From Pyricularia pennisetigena (lineage: Eukaryota > Ascomycota > Sordariomycetes > Magnaporthales > Pyriculariaceae): a stretch of 64,000 nt of DNA. The notes below the pieces were generated by a model. That model had not been told where the DNA came from. It saw only the letters and a list, made by a program, of their open reading frames with translations, and made no database searches. Every line of letters starts with the position of its first letter. Position 1 is the first letter of the stretch. The DNA lies in contig NC_043740.1 of assembly GCF_004337985.1 (NCBI RefSeq), positions 2,252,874-2,316,873 of the forward strand, written 5' to 3'. Positions 34,663-46,293 of the stretch are shown here, piece by piece. The position numbers and the translations under genes are program-made.

Positions 34663-35428
34663 ATACTTATTTCGGCCCCTATGATAAGCCAAGCAAGCCA
34701 CCTCCTCTCCGCGGGAAGTTGACCCTAAGTGCACTCGCTATAAGTAGACCTGTGGCGTATGCGGGGACAGCCTCCAAGTTTGGGTACGGAGTACAGTAGT
34801 TGAAAAGCTTACTCCGAGTCTCGCCAGACATGTGCGTTCTTCGTCTGTCCAATCGTAAATAATTCGGTTGCACCTCAGCCGGTAAGCCTCGCAACGACTT
34901 TAACCGCCTCACTTTCAGCCTTGTCAAGTTACACAGCTGATGGTGGTTACGGGGCAAGCTACTGCTAACGGCAGGGTGAGATTTCGTCTAACTGACAGCC
35001 GAGTAAGCCCCTGCAAGCAGAACCCAACGACCTTATTGCATAGAAATTGAATGGAAGCATGCCATTGATGAGTTTAATTAAGTATTTTGAGCTCCTTTTT
35101 CCAACACGCATGGAACCCATGAATAGCGATTGGGCCCAAATTTCTCTCAGCCTGCGCTGCTTACTCTTCTACTACATGGAAAATGATCGCATATTCCAGT
35201 TCTCTATCGAAGGTGCTAGACCGCCACTGTTGCATGGAGCGGAACGCCTAGGCTGCCCTACTGGATGGACCCTGATAGCGCCTGCGTTACTGCTTGCCTG
35301 CGTTTTCTTCCACCTTCCCCGCCTTTTGAATCTTGCCGCCGAAATCGACTTTGTGGGGAGCTATGATCGCCAATTAGCGAATCAGACGCAAGGAATCGTT
35401 GCTATGGCGGCGGTGATGGCCAATTAGA
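34481..35428. other. Intergenic region upstream of Hsp90
   Basis: Contains an A30 run (about 34633-34661) and no supportable gene. A near-identical 17-base direct repeat (CCAATTAG(C/A)GAATCA core) occurs at about 35370-35384 and 35420-35434. An open frame of 126 codons at 35047-35427 lacks any domain and overlaps this promoter-like repeat. Confidence 0.45.
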
Positions 35429-35466
35429 GAATCACGTAGAACTTTAAGCCGTAGAATCTCGTAGAA
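35429..35466 (+). promoter_or_regulatory. Step-type heat-shock element array upstream of Hsp90
   Basis: GAA units begin at 35429, 35439, 35454 and 35464, spaced 10, 15 and 10 bases, so all lie on the same 5-base register expected for Hsf1 binding. The last two lie in a GTAGAATCT(C/T) direct repeat. It is 540-580 bases before the Hsp90 start, with a CT-rich leader between. Hsf1 control of HSP90 is well established in fungi; this site assignment is inferred. Confidence 0.6.
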
Positions 35467-36005
35467 TCTTTTTTTTTTCTCAGGCGTGCACCGCACCGCC
35501 TTATATCTTTTGGCTATCCTGCGCCGGTCCAACGAGCCAGACTCTCAACTTGGTTCTTTTTTTTCTCTGCATCTTCCACCACAGACAAAATTCTCTTCTT
35601 GCAAATTTTTGCAAAGCGAACTCTCACGAAGTTCTCAATTCTGATTTTATTTTAGATACCCCGTTTTTGTGAACAGTTCAGGTAAGCCCGCCCTTCCGCC
35701 CGCTCCCCCTATCCATCAACGACCCCTCCTCCCTTCTTCAGCCTCGCTTGCCTGATCTGGGGGCTTCCATCCGATTCCACTGCCAAACGAAACCACTACC
35801 AACACCACTCCTGTGCTTAAATTTTCTCGGCCTAGCTGTAGAAAATTCTTTTCTTTTCCTATTTCCTACAACCAACATACTGTTCTCACCAAACCATCTC
35901 TGTCTCGTCTCGCAACTCTGTAACTTACAATTTGAGATTCAGAGCGTTGACTCACATTACCCTCAGATTTTGACGACCGCGGACGCATATACACACATAC
36001 TCAAG

Positions 36006-38186
36006 ATGGCTGAGACTTTCGAGTTCCAAGCTGAGATCTCTCAGCTGTTGTCGCTCATCATCAACACCGTCTACTCCAACAAGGAGATCTTCTTGAGGGA
36101 ACTGGTATCAAACTGCTCAGATGCCCTCGACAAGATCCGGTACGAGGCCTTGTCGGACCCCAGCAAGCTGGATTCCGGCAAGGACCTGCGTATCGACATT
36201 ATCCCCGACAAGGCAAACAAGACCCTCACCATCAAGGATACCGGTATCGGTATGACCAAAGCTGTGAGTAACCAACCATTCCCCCCACCCCCCACCCTGG
36301 TCAGTAGGACCACTTGTACTGACAGACCACTTTGACAGGACTTGGTCAACAACCTTGGTACCATTGCCCGCTCGGGCACCAAGCAGTTCATGGAGGCACT
36401 CACCGCTGGTGCCGACATCTCCATGATCGGTCAGTTCGGTGTTGGTTTCTACTCTGCCTACCTGGTGGCCGACAAGGTTACCGTCATCTCAAAGCACAAC
36501 GACGACGAGCAGTACATCTGGGAGTCGAGCGCCGGTGGCACCTTCAGCATCGCACCCGACACTGAGGGCGAGCCTCTTGGCCGCGGTACCAAGATGATCC
36601 TCCACCTCAAGGAGGAGCAGCTCGACTACCTCAACGAGAGCAAGATCAAGGAGGTCATCAAGAAGCACTCCGAGTTCATCTCTTACCCCATCTACCTCCA
36701 CGTCGAGAAGGAGGTTGAGAAGGAGGTTCCCGATGAGGAGGCTGAGACCAAGGAGGAGGAGGGTGACGACAAGAAGCCCAAGATCGAGGAGGTCGATGAC
36801 GAGGAGGAGGAGAAGAAGCCCAAGACCAAGAAGATCAAGGAGACCAAGGTCGAGGAGGAGGAGCTGAACAAGCAGAAGCCCATCTGGACCCGGAATCCCC
36901 AGGACATCACCCAGGAGGAGTACGCAGCCTTTTACAAGTCGCTCTCCAACGACTGGGAGGACCACCTGGCCGTCAAGCACTTCTCGGTTGAGGGTCAGCT
37001 TGAGTTCCGTGCCATCCTGTTCGTCCCCAAGCGTGCCCCCTTCGATCTCTTTGAGACCAAGAAGACCAAGAACAACATCAAGCTCTACGTCCGCCGTGTC
37101 TTCATCACCGACGACGCCACCGACCTGGTGCCTGAGTGGCTCAGCTTCGTCAAGGGTGTCGTCGACTCTGAGGACCTTCCTCTCAACCTGTCTCGTGAGA
37201 CTCTCCAGCAGAACAAGATCATGAAGGTCATCAAGAAGAACATTGTCAAGAAGTCTCTGGAGCTCTTCCAGGAGATTGCCGAGGACAAGGAGCAGTTCGA
37301 CAAGTTCTACAGCGCCTTCAGCAAGAACCTCAAGCTCGGTATCCACGAGGATTCCGCCAACCGCCAGACCCTTGCCAAACTCCTCCGCTTCAACTCGACC
37401 AAGTCTGGCGATGAGCTGACCTCGCTGTCCGACTACATCACCCGCATGCCCGAGGTGCAGAAGAACATCTACTACATCACTGGCGAGTCCCTCAAGGCCG
37501 TCCAGAAGTCTCCCTTCCTCGACTCGCTCAAGGAGAAGAACTTTGAGGTTCTGTTCCTTGTTGACCCCATTGATGAGTACGCCATGACTCAGCTCAAGGA
37601 GTTCGAGGGCAAGAAGCTGGTAGACATCACCAAGGACTTCGAGCTCGAGGAGACCGAGGAGGAGAAGGCCATCCGCGAGAAGGAGGAGAAGGAGTACGAG
37701 GACCTTGCCAAGGCCCTCAAGAACGTCCTCGGCGACAAGGTCGAGAAGGTCGTTGTCTCCCACAAGCTGGTCGGCGCTCCTTGCGCCATCCGCACTGGCC
37801 AGTTCGGCTGGTCGGCCAACATGGAGCGTATCATGAAGGCTCAGGCTCTCCGTGACACCTCCATGTCGAGCTACATGTCATCCAAGAAGACATTCGAAAT
37901 CTCGCCCAAGAGCCCCATCATCAAGTCGCTCAAGTCCAAGGTTGAGAGCGACGGCGAGAACGACAAGACCGTCAAGTCGATTGTCCAGCTCCTCTTCGAG
38001 ACCTCCCTGCTCGTCTCTGGCTTCACCATTGAGGAGCCTGCCGGCTTCGCCGAGCGCATCCACAAGTTGGTGTCTCTTGGTCTGAACATTGACGAGGAGC
38101 CCGACGCGTCTGCTGACGCACCGGCCGCTGACGCCTCGGCACCTGCTGCTGAGACTGGCGACAGCGCCATGGAGGAGGTCGACTAA
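36006..38186 (+). CDS. HSP90: Cytosolic heat shock protein 90 chaperone
   Basis: Two exons, 36006-36263 and 36339-38186 (GTGAGT...GACAG), encode 701 residues ending in the TPR-docking motif MEEVD. The N-terminal ATPase domain has the catalytic Glu in FLRELVSN (residue 32) and the nucleotide-binding Asp in DTGIGM. The lid region ([15 protein letters not shown]), the Lys/Glu-rich charged linker (about residues 210-275) and the middle-domain [14 protein letters not shown] segment are all intact. Helix 2 reads [12 protein letters not shown], where many Hsp90s have SNASDAL. It acts as a dimeric chaperone for kinases and receptors with Hsp70/Sti1. The start [10 protein letters not shown] matches the conserved family N-terminus. 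A long CT-rich 5' leader with a GTAAGC at about 35682 might hide a 5' UTR intron. Confidence 0.98.
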
Positions 38187-39148
38187 ACGGTTTCGCTCAT
38201 GTAATAGATGAATGATAGTTTGGGCGCCTTGGCATGACTTCATGGGGTTTTCTTTTCACGGATTTCTGAACACAAAAGCTTTCATATGGAGTTTCGGAAT
38301 TAGGATTCTGGTCTGGCAACGCAATGACGACTTTTTTTTTTTTTTTACTTATTTCATGATTGAGCATACATGTCTTGTTTTCTTTACCCCCCTTGGCGAA
38401 TATGCCCAACTATCAATCACGATACAATACTTAGAGAGAGAGACTCACTGAGTGTAATATATCGTTTAATTCCTGATACTGAGAATGAGATGGTCATGTG
38501 ACAACTTTGCGTCAGCTTGGCGTGCGACTCGTGAGATGTTGCGGGTTAATGATTATTTCAAATGGACGCAATTGCAGACAATATCTGAACCACGTAACGC
38601 AGGGTGCCAGGTGGAAATGTCGTCATCCTCCTGTCTTGGTCAGCCACGAACGATTCTGAAACAATAAATGAGATTTCTTTTCGCCAAAAGCAGACGACAG
38701 ATTCGCAAGTGATGCTCTTGTGTACACTTGATTGGAAATATATCAAAGAATTTGGGTTATTAACGACAACTTTTAGTGAAGTAGTAACTTGGCCCGGGGC
38801 CGATTTTTGTACATGGGCGTATGCCCGAAACCCCCTGAAACAATACCAAGAATCGCCCAGGAGCAGAGTATTTAATATTATGTAAAGCAAGTGCGAGACG
38901 GCCGTGATTTGAACAAAGCATGCTAATTGATGAGTAAGTAGCCTTTTTTAAAACGTGGTGCAGGGAGCGCCGCAAGCCGGGGAGCGCTACTGTCAGACTG
39001 TCAAGTCATTTGTGAGTATCGCCGAGGGGGGAATCTCTGGGCCGGCATAGAGAGGGGCAACGATGGCCAACCTGCCTTTATCTCCGCCAGTACCTTGAAG
39101 CTGCCGAGGTTATTGCAGCTTAAAAAAAGAATGAGCTCCTCATAACGA
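38187..39148. other. Intergenic region between convergent Hsp90 and kinase genes
   Basis: About 960 bases with a poly-T tract (38331-38346). Contains the 3' ends of two convergent genes; no extra gene supported. Confidence 0.5.
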
Positions 39149-41508
39149 TCATAAACCCATCACGTCATCATCCTGAGCAACCTCACCGTCTTCCACTTCT
39201 AAAAACTTGACGCCACCCTCGACCTGTATGCCGTCCTTGACCCATTCCGTCTGAGAAACCTTTTCGACTGTCCATCTGCTTCGTGCGCGTTTCAGTAATC
39301 CCTCGGTGATTTGCATAGCCCCGAGGAGGCCTTTACTCTTGAACAATTCCTCGTCGCCGTCGTGATCGCCATCCTCGCCCGCAAACGTGACCCAGCGCCA
39401 CTCAATGCGCGCAATTCGGTGCGAAGTTCGAGACCTCATGCGGTGGGCACTGTCGGCTCCTGTGACAGTGCCAGGCAGCGGGTCAAAGGGAAGACGTGAT
39501 TCGAGGAGAGCATATAAGAGCACTCCAAGTGACCAGGCATCGATAGCGCGGCCGTCATAGGGTTGTCCCATGATTACTTCGGGCGCGGCATAGTCGTCAG
39601 ACCCGCATCGCGTCTCGAGTTTCTCATCATCAGCAACACGGCGAGCCAGTCCCAAATCTGTCAGTGTAGAAATTGGGTAGGGGTATGTGGCCCAGTCCAT
39701 AGAAGGATCTGCCAATTCTGAGGGTGTGAGGTTGACCAGAACGTCTGCAAGGATCGGGTCAGCGTTGCTTCTTGCTGCATAGTTTGTCGACAAGTGCGGA
39801 CTAATACCAAAAAAAAAAAAAAAAAAAACTTACTCTCCAGCTTAATGTCCCGATGGACGATACGCCTCTCATGCAAGTAACTCACGGCAGAAATGAGCTC
39901 CGCAAATATGCGTCGTATCAGGGGCGGGGTGAGCACGTTGCGATGTGCGCTCGCCACATCGAATAAATCTCCTCCTGTGCAATAGCTGAGTACGAGTATG
40001 GCACGGGTCGGCTCTATATTCCATGCACGAAGGTGCACCAGGTTGGGGTGATGTATCGATTTCATAATCTCAAGCTCCCGCTTCAGACTCATTTCGATAC
40101 GATCTTCTGAAGCTCCACCTTTAGGTCCCGATTCGCACACCTTTACGGCGACAAGTGTCTTGCGATCATACTGGCCTCCGGTTCGCGTGGACGCGTTGTT
40201 CGAGTCCTCGCTAGTGGATTCATCGTTTGGCCGCGCACTCGTTGCCAGCATGACCCGACTGAAGGTACCTTGCCCAAGTTCTTTGACGGCCCGCCAACGT
40301 CGCAGCTTGCCATCAGTACGATTGCGTGCTTCAAAGTACTCATATCGAGGCTTTTGATCGGAACCGTCCTCCTCGTCGCTGATCTTAGCAGGAACACCGC
40401 CCACCAAATTCTCCCCTGCGCTCAGGGAAGATTCGCTAGGCGGTGGGGTAGGGGGCTTCTCCACTGGTGTTATCCCACGGGCAGCCGATAGATGTGGCTC
40501 ACGACGCATGCGCTGCTGCGCCTCTGTGCTTTTTTCCGTCTTGTCCCGAGATCCTGACACTGTCGACATCCGCTTGGGCAGTAACATTGGGTCCGGCTTA
40601 TACTCGCTCACACTCCTGTTTCGAGTATGCGGTAGGGTCCTCTCTGGCTGATTGCTGGTGCTGGTGCTAGAGCTCGTCTCCAACCCCAAGCCCATGTAAG
40701 CTTTCCTCTGCGGCTGAGATGTCATGGCCGCTGCTATCGACTCGCCGTTGGTAGAAACAAGAACCGACTCTACGCCAGGCGTTGCGGCAGGCGTGTCTCG
40801 AGAGGGCGGGCGCGCCAACCTCCTCCAAGGGCCTGGCGAGTCACCGGATAGAAGTGGTGATGGAAGTGGGGTGACGTCGCCCATAGCAGATATGATCGGG
40901 CTTGGGTATGTTGAGCTGGCGGCCGAAGCAGTGCCAAAACCTGGGCCCAAGCTGTTCTTGAAGCTCGGGGTGCGTGCAATGGGTCGCAGAGACGAGGCAG
41001 ACGTTTTGTGATGCAGACCAAACGCGGGGGACTTGGCTGGCGTGATCGGGGAGAGGTTGTTGTTGCTATCCCTGCGATGGGCGGGACGTCCCTCAGGAGC
41101 CTCCTGGGGACTTGTGGTTTTCGAACTGGAGGCAAGGGGGCTTCGCTGGTATCGGAGCGCTTCGTCAGAGTGACGGTGCGAGCTGGGAGTTTCCGAAGGT
41201 GAAGGAGCGATTGTTCTCGTTCGAAACTCGACGTGGCTGTGGTGGCTCCCCAGGCGGGCAGATTTAGTTGGGGTATCGATTGGGCTCATCGAGTTGACGG
41301 CGCATGTTGTGTCTAAAGTAGGGAAAGAGAAATTGATGGTTGCGTTTGAGGCGGCATTTTGCTTATTCAAGAGACCGGCGGCGGCAGCTTGTAACAGCCG
41401 GTGATCTGCTGCGTGGGGTCCTGCCTGGTCATCTTGCTGGCATGGGTTGGCTGAATTCGACGGTGGGTTACTCGTAGGGATGGGCTCTTTCGGGATCCCG
41501 TCCGTCAT
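39149..41508 (-). CDS. Serine/threonine protein kinase with long Ser/Pro-rich N-terminal region
   Basis: Two exons (39834-41508, 39149-39744) joined by an intron with a GTAAGT donor and an adjacent T18 tract encode 756 residues. Residues 1-400 are low-complexity and Ser/Thr/Pro-rich, likely regulatory and phosphorylated. The kinase domain runs from about 403: GQGTFS glycine loop, AVKVCE lysine, HRDIKLENVLV catalytic loop across the intron, and a DLG in place of the usual DFG (residues 588-590). It continues with CGSDDYAAPEVIMGQPYDGRAIDAWSLGVLLYALLESRLPFDP. The T-loop CGSDDYAAPE form and insertions before DLG resemble fungal Npr1/Prr-type nutrient or ion-homeostasis kinases (CAMK-like), but the exact orthologue is uncertain. 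A C-terminal segment of about 100 residues follows the truncated-looking C-lobe. DLG instead of DFG is tolerated in several active kinases. Confidence 0.87.
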
Positions 41509-44364
41509 GATTGTGTGAGAGGGGGACCTTTGAAGCTTCCCGAGACGGTCGAAAGTTGAGATGAGTGGAACCTATGGCCTGAGTCGTGACCTTGACCCGT
41601 TACTCTGGCTGTACGTGGTCTCGAAAGCGTTAAGTTGACCAGATGGACAAGGATGTGAACTGAGATAGGTTTAGGTACTCTGGCCAAGAGGATCGATCAG
41701 GTACGGTACGGTACGGTACGGCTTCAAGAGTGCAGTTGGGTCGGTGGCGACAGGGCCCGGCGAGTTGGATACAAAGATGGAAGACTTGCTGGCTTAGGTA
41801 GGCAGGTAGATAGGTAGGTAGGCAGGTAGTCGGCTGACAGTTCCGGAGGGCTGGACTGGGGGTTGGGGGGGGCGGCCGCAAATTTGGGGGTCAAGGAGGG
41901 TTCGTTGGTCTGTTTAACTGTCAATTGACTGACTGATTGACTGCCCTTGGCTGATTTCTCTCGAAGCGAAAAACGATGATTGCGGTAGCAATAGGGAGGA
42001 AGGGGGGAGGTATGGGGGAGGGACAGAGCGGATGTCAGCGATTCGAATCGGAAGTTAGCCTGCAAGGTCGTGGGAAGGTGGTGCTGTGCTGAGAAAGCTT
42101 GGTTGGTTGATTTGTTTTCTTCAGGCCTTGCAGATCGCTAAGACACCATTCCAGGTTCCAAGAAACGCCTGCCTGGCCCTCGAGCGTCGCACAAGAGAAC
42201 CCTAAGACTTGAGTCGTGATCAATCCATGCAGGTTACGTACGCTGTCGTAAATGTTGAGTGATATTAGACTCTGATATGATGCGACGACGAAAAGAAAGG
42301 ACGAATTTTTGGTATCGGCTGTAGTAGCGACTTTTGGTTGACCAAAATCAATCGCCCGATGTAAACGACCGGCCGATGCGGGATCTAAGAAGTGGATGTA
42401 GCTAATAATAATGAGACTGAATTACTACGGTAGGCAGGCAGTCAGGTGGCTGAAAGGGATGCTGCGGCGTGCATTGCATATCCAAAACCCACAAGGGATC
42501 AAAGAAATGCATTGCAGAAATGCACACAACACATTCTCAAAGAGGGAGAGGGAGAGAGAAAGGGACGTACGTAGCCTTGCCTCACTTGCTTTACTTTTTG
42601 GACTTTTTGATTCTTCGTCTTGTTTTTGGCCGGGCTTGGCCTCTGGTATTCTTTTGTTTCTGCACTGATAGCCGCCACCCCGCCACTGCGCAAAGCAGTC
42701 TGGATTTTTCGAATGCTTATTATTATATATATATATTTTTCAAATCCCTCTCCCGTTAGCCTTGCGACCTGTGTTAGCCGTGACCCCCAGTAGGTACCTT
42801 TAGTTGGTCTTTGATGCGCGCGTGCGGTGGCACTTTTTAGCTGATGTCAGAGAAAGTCAGTCATGTCGTCTTGAGAAAGGTTTAACGCTTGCGCCAGTGA
42901 GTGCTGGCAGTTTAGTGCTGAACGAGAATATAAGCCCGAAGTAGCGGCGATTTGGCGCGCAATACTAAGCTCAGGCTGGGTAAGGGGGCACAGGATGTGG
43001 CAGGGAACGGGCAGGTGGGGTCTAGCGTGAGTAATAAAGCCCAACAACCTTTTATTAGGTGCACCGTAACGCTACAATGTAACGTACCTGTAATTAGGGT
43101 TGGTTACCGCAGGTGGTGGAAAGGGTTGACTCCATTGGCTGTTGGATTAATATATATAGTAAGAGGTCAAAGAAAGATTGGCGGCGGATTTACTACACTA
43201 AGTTTTGCAGTCCTTACCTTGGTGTAGACGGATAAACAATCTAAGAGAAAGAGAAAAAAAAAAAAAAAAAAAAGAAGTCCAAGACGTCGAAGTTAGAAGC
43301 ACTGAGATTTTGGGCATTGGTTAACAATCCGGCTCCCTGACCGGGTTCTAGCTTCCAGTTGAGGTCAGCTGAGGCCAGGAATAATACAATAGACAAGGGC
43401 GCGCGCGCCTTTCAATTGCATCAAAGGGGGAGAACAAAAAAATGTACCGCTGTAATTTGCGCTGGGTGGGGTTTTAAATCTCCATCCTTTTGCTTATCCA
43501 AACAGAAAAAAAAAAAAAAAAAGAGTGTGAATGACCGATTTCGGTTGCGCATCGTTGAACTAATTTGCGCTGACATTTCCGCTTTCACTCTTTTTGGTTT
43601 TAGCCCCCCTGATGTCGTCAGGATAGTATTCCTCTGCTGCAGGCACCTACCTGGTACGAGAACGAGAGGCAGAAAAAAAAGTTTGTACTTGAAGACGCGG
43701 CCCGATGGCGTCCTTTGACGGAACCGAGAGAGCCGCCAGAATCGCTCCTACGGCTGCACCTCTCTAGGCTAGTCTGAGGAACTAAGGCATCAGACATTGC
43801 ATGAAATCGGAAAACGCGCGCATTAGCCTTGAAATTCCAATTGAGGAAGACAAAAGTTCTTACGATGCGGCTCTGTTGTGTTCATAATTGAAAATCTGTC
43901 AGAATCATATTTGCTACAAATCCTCGGCACAGCTCCTTTTTTTCTTCTTTTTTTTCCCCTTCCTGTCCAAGTCTAAAGCCTTATTAGCAAAACCTCGTTC
44001 TATCCAATCCTTTGGGCGTTACCCGTTCGTTACGTTAGACATACGGAAGCGTACGATATTTGCACGGGCGCACAGGCTTGGTTGGATATCCCATCCATTA
44101 TTTTCCATGCCCTTCGGTCATCGCACCTTGTGCACGTTCATGCGCTATACTCAAAGATAGGTATTTACTTCGATGCCTGATTCACGTATGGTATCTTCAT
44201 TCATGCCTACAAGCTTCTTGCACCGCGACAAGTCAGTTCCAATTGCGTATGTTAGGTTCGTATATTTTGGGTATCATGATTGAGTTTCTTGAATGGGTTT
44301 TGGTCAGGCAGGTCAGGCAACCCCTGGAAACAAAACCTCACGGACCGCACGCCGAGGACCCAGG
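41509..44364. other. Intergenic region upstream of the kinase and downstream of the FAD monooxygenase
   Basis: 2.9 kb. The part next to the kinase has simple repeats: (GGTAC)n at 41700-41720, GGTA/GGCA tetranucleotides at about 41794-41831, and A-tracts at 43254-43274 and 43505-43521. Short ORFs carry no domains. No gene supported. Confidence 0.5.
41700..41831. repeat. Simple repeats (GGTAC)n and GGTA/GGCA in the kinase upstream region
   Basis: Four to five GGTAC units, then after 75 bases a run of GGTA/GGCA tetramers. Common microsatellite-like sequence in fungal promoters. Confidence 0.7.
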
Positions 44365-46293
44365 TCATTGCGCGGATGCCAACCCAAGTGCTTCATCACT
44401 GCTCGCGAAGGATTTCTTCCTTGGTCCCATGGTCAGCATCTCGGGCGCCTCCTTCATCCGTCCGACTTTCCATGGCATCTTGCCGACCCGGTAGTCCTTC
44501 TCCTCGGCAAAGTCGAGCACGATGCTCCGCTTCACGATGGACGCAACCATTGTGTCGGTCATCGCGGCGTCGCCCCCAATCTTGGGCGTCAGCCAGTCGA
44601 CGAACCTCCACGCCTTGTTGGACCACGACGACGTCCGCGTGTAGCCGGCCGAAAAGTCCTTGACAAACTTGGCCATGGGCTGCCGGGCTTTTTGGTACGG
44701 CGCCAGGACCTCGTTCGTGAGCTGCTCCCCAGAGGGCTGGCTCGTCGATAGCAGCAGCCGCCGGAGCCGATTCGTCAGGTCCACCATGCCCTGCACACCT
44801 GTGGCCAGGCTGAAGGCGGCGTTAGGTGTCATCTTGGCCGCCGCGTCCGAAACCAGCACCAGCCTGCCCCGGTGCCACTCGTCCGCGAAGCCCTCTTCAA
44901 AGTCTAGCCGCGTCGCCCTGGTCCGCGCGGCCCAGACGTCGCGGAACCGCAACTCACCGCCCGCCACCACGGGCCGCTCGGCCACCTCGGCCGCCAGCGC
45001 TGCCAGGTCCTCCTCGCGCGATGACGTCCTGTCTCCGCGCGGCCGATGGCTTATAGGGTCCTTTTTTGGTAGTCGCTTGAACACAAAGAAGTAGGCGTCA
45101 TCATCCCCGGCCATGCAGAGTATCGCCAGGCCCCAGTCGTGCATCTCGTGGACTGTCTGTGGAGCCATCCCCTCGGGTCGGGAGCAGTGGCCGGCCATGC
45201 CTGTGAAGACGGCACTCATGACATCGTCTTCGTCGTCGTTTACGGCTTTTGCCTTTTTGCCCTGCCGTGGTACGGGTAACCCACCCTGGGGGAATGTCGC
45301 CGGGTCGCGCATCGCCCTCCGCACGCCGCTGCGAACACCATCGCATCCGATGATGAGAGAGCCGTGGATGACCGTGCCGTCGGTGCAGGTTATGCGGGCC
45401 TCGGAAGGAGTCGACACTATCGACGAGACGCACTTGCCATGCTGTACGCGCGTCTCTTGCTCTGGGAGGCGGCGGAAGAGGAAATCCATGAGAACCTGAC
45501 GATCAAAGAGCATCCAGGGATAGCCATGGCTATAATGCCGATAAAATGTGGGTTAGTAAGCTACCAACACAGATATGGGAAGAAGGGTGAGTCAAAGGAA
45601 AAGCCGTAGGATAACAGAGCAGGAGACTGCTTGGCGACTGTTCATTTGATCTAGGGATCGATCGCTTGGACAGAGCCCAGGACAAGCCTTGTGTGTCTGT
45701 GTCGCATCGGCTGCCTCCTACTGGAGACAAAGAAGAGAGTGTGTGCCTGGCACCAGAACCTCCCAGCTCTTACTTGGAACCGATACAGGTGTTTTCGATG
45801 GTCACATCTTTGATTCCGTCCTTTTTTCGGCATCAGAAGAGACTTACTTGGTACCCAACCTCTCAATCATGTTGGACGTGCCCACAACAGTTCCGTCCTT
45901 GGTAAAGTTGATCTTGCCCACGAGCGGTATGTAAAGCTTCTCGGCTTCCTCCAGGAGACCGAGCTGGTCGAGCACGCGCGCCGCCTGCGGCCACAGCGCA
46001 AGGGCAGTTCCCGGCTGCACCAGGCCGCCGTCTTCCCTACGCTCCAGCAGCGTCCAGTCGATCCCAGCGCGGGACAGCATGTGTGCCATCAGGAGGCCGC
46101 CCGGTCCTCCACCCACGATGATGACCCGGAAGGACTGGTGGCTTCCTTGGTCGGTGGTGGCACGAGAGAGGTCCTCGGCTATCTTGGTTGCCGATACGGC
46201 CGGGAGTTGACCCTCTCCGTTCATGGTCTGGGGATTTTCTTGGTGCTTCATGTCAGCCGCCACCGGAGATGGTTTTGGTTCCTGCTGAGACAT
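44365..46293 (-). CDS. FAD-dependent monooxygenase (PHBH/PaxM-like fold)
   Basis: Two exons, 45848-46293 and 44365-45529, joined across a 318-base GTAAGT...TTATAG intron, encode 536 residues. The N-terminal Rossmann motif is RVIIVGGGPGGLLMAHML (GGGPGG at 61-66), preceded by a 50-residue polar extension. The DG motif is GCDGVRS (D212). The third FAD motif reads LVSDAAAKMTPNAAFSLATGVQGMVDL, where the usual GD is SD. The junction LGT-N-HGYPWMLFDRQ fits the family. Such enzymes hydroxylate or epoxidise small aromatic or terpenoid substrates and often sit in secondary-metabolite clusters, but no synthase or transporter is adjacent here, so a stand-alone catabolic or tailoring role is equally possible. 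Substrate unknown. Confidence 0.85.

Noticed and set aside
35047..35427. A 126-codon frame upstream of Hsp90.
   Set aside because: No recognisable domain, poor codon pattern, and it overlaps the promoter repeats next to the heat-shock element array.
36489..37763. A 424-codon open frame antisense to Hsp90.
   Set aside because: It is a leucine-rich mirror of the Glu/Lys-rich Hsp90 coding strand, a usual effect of strong codon bias.
38896..38940. A GATTTGAAC word that looks like a tRNA T-loop.
   Set aside because: No acceptor or anticodon stem could be formed around it.
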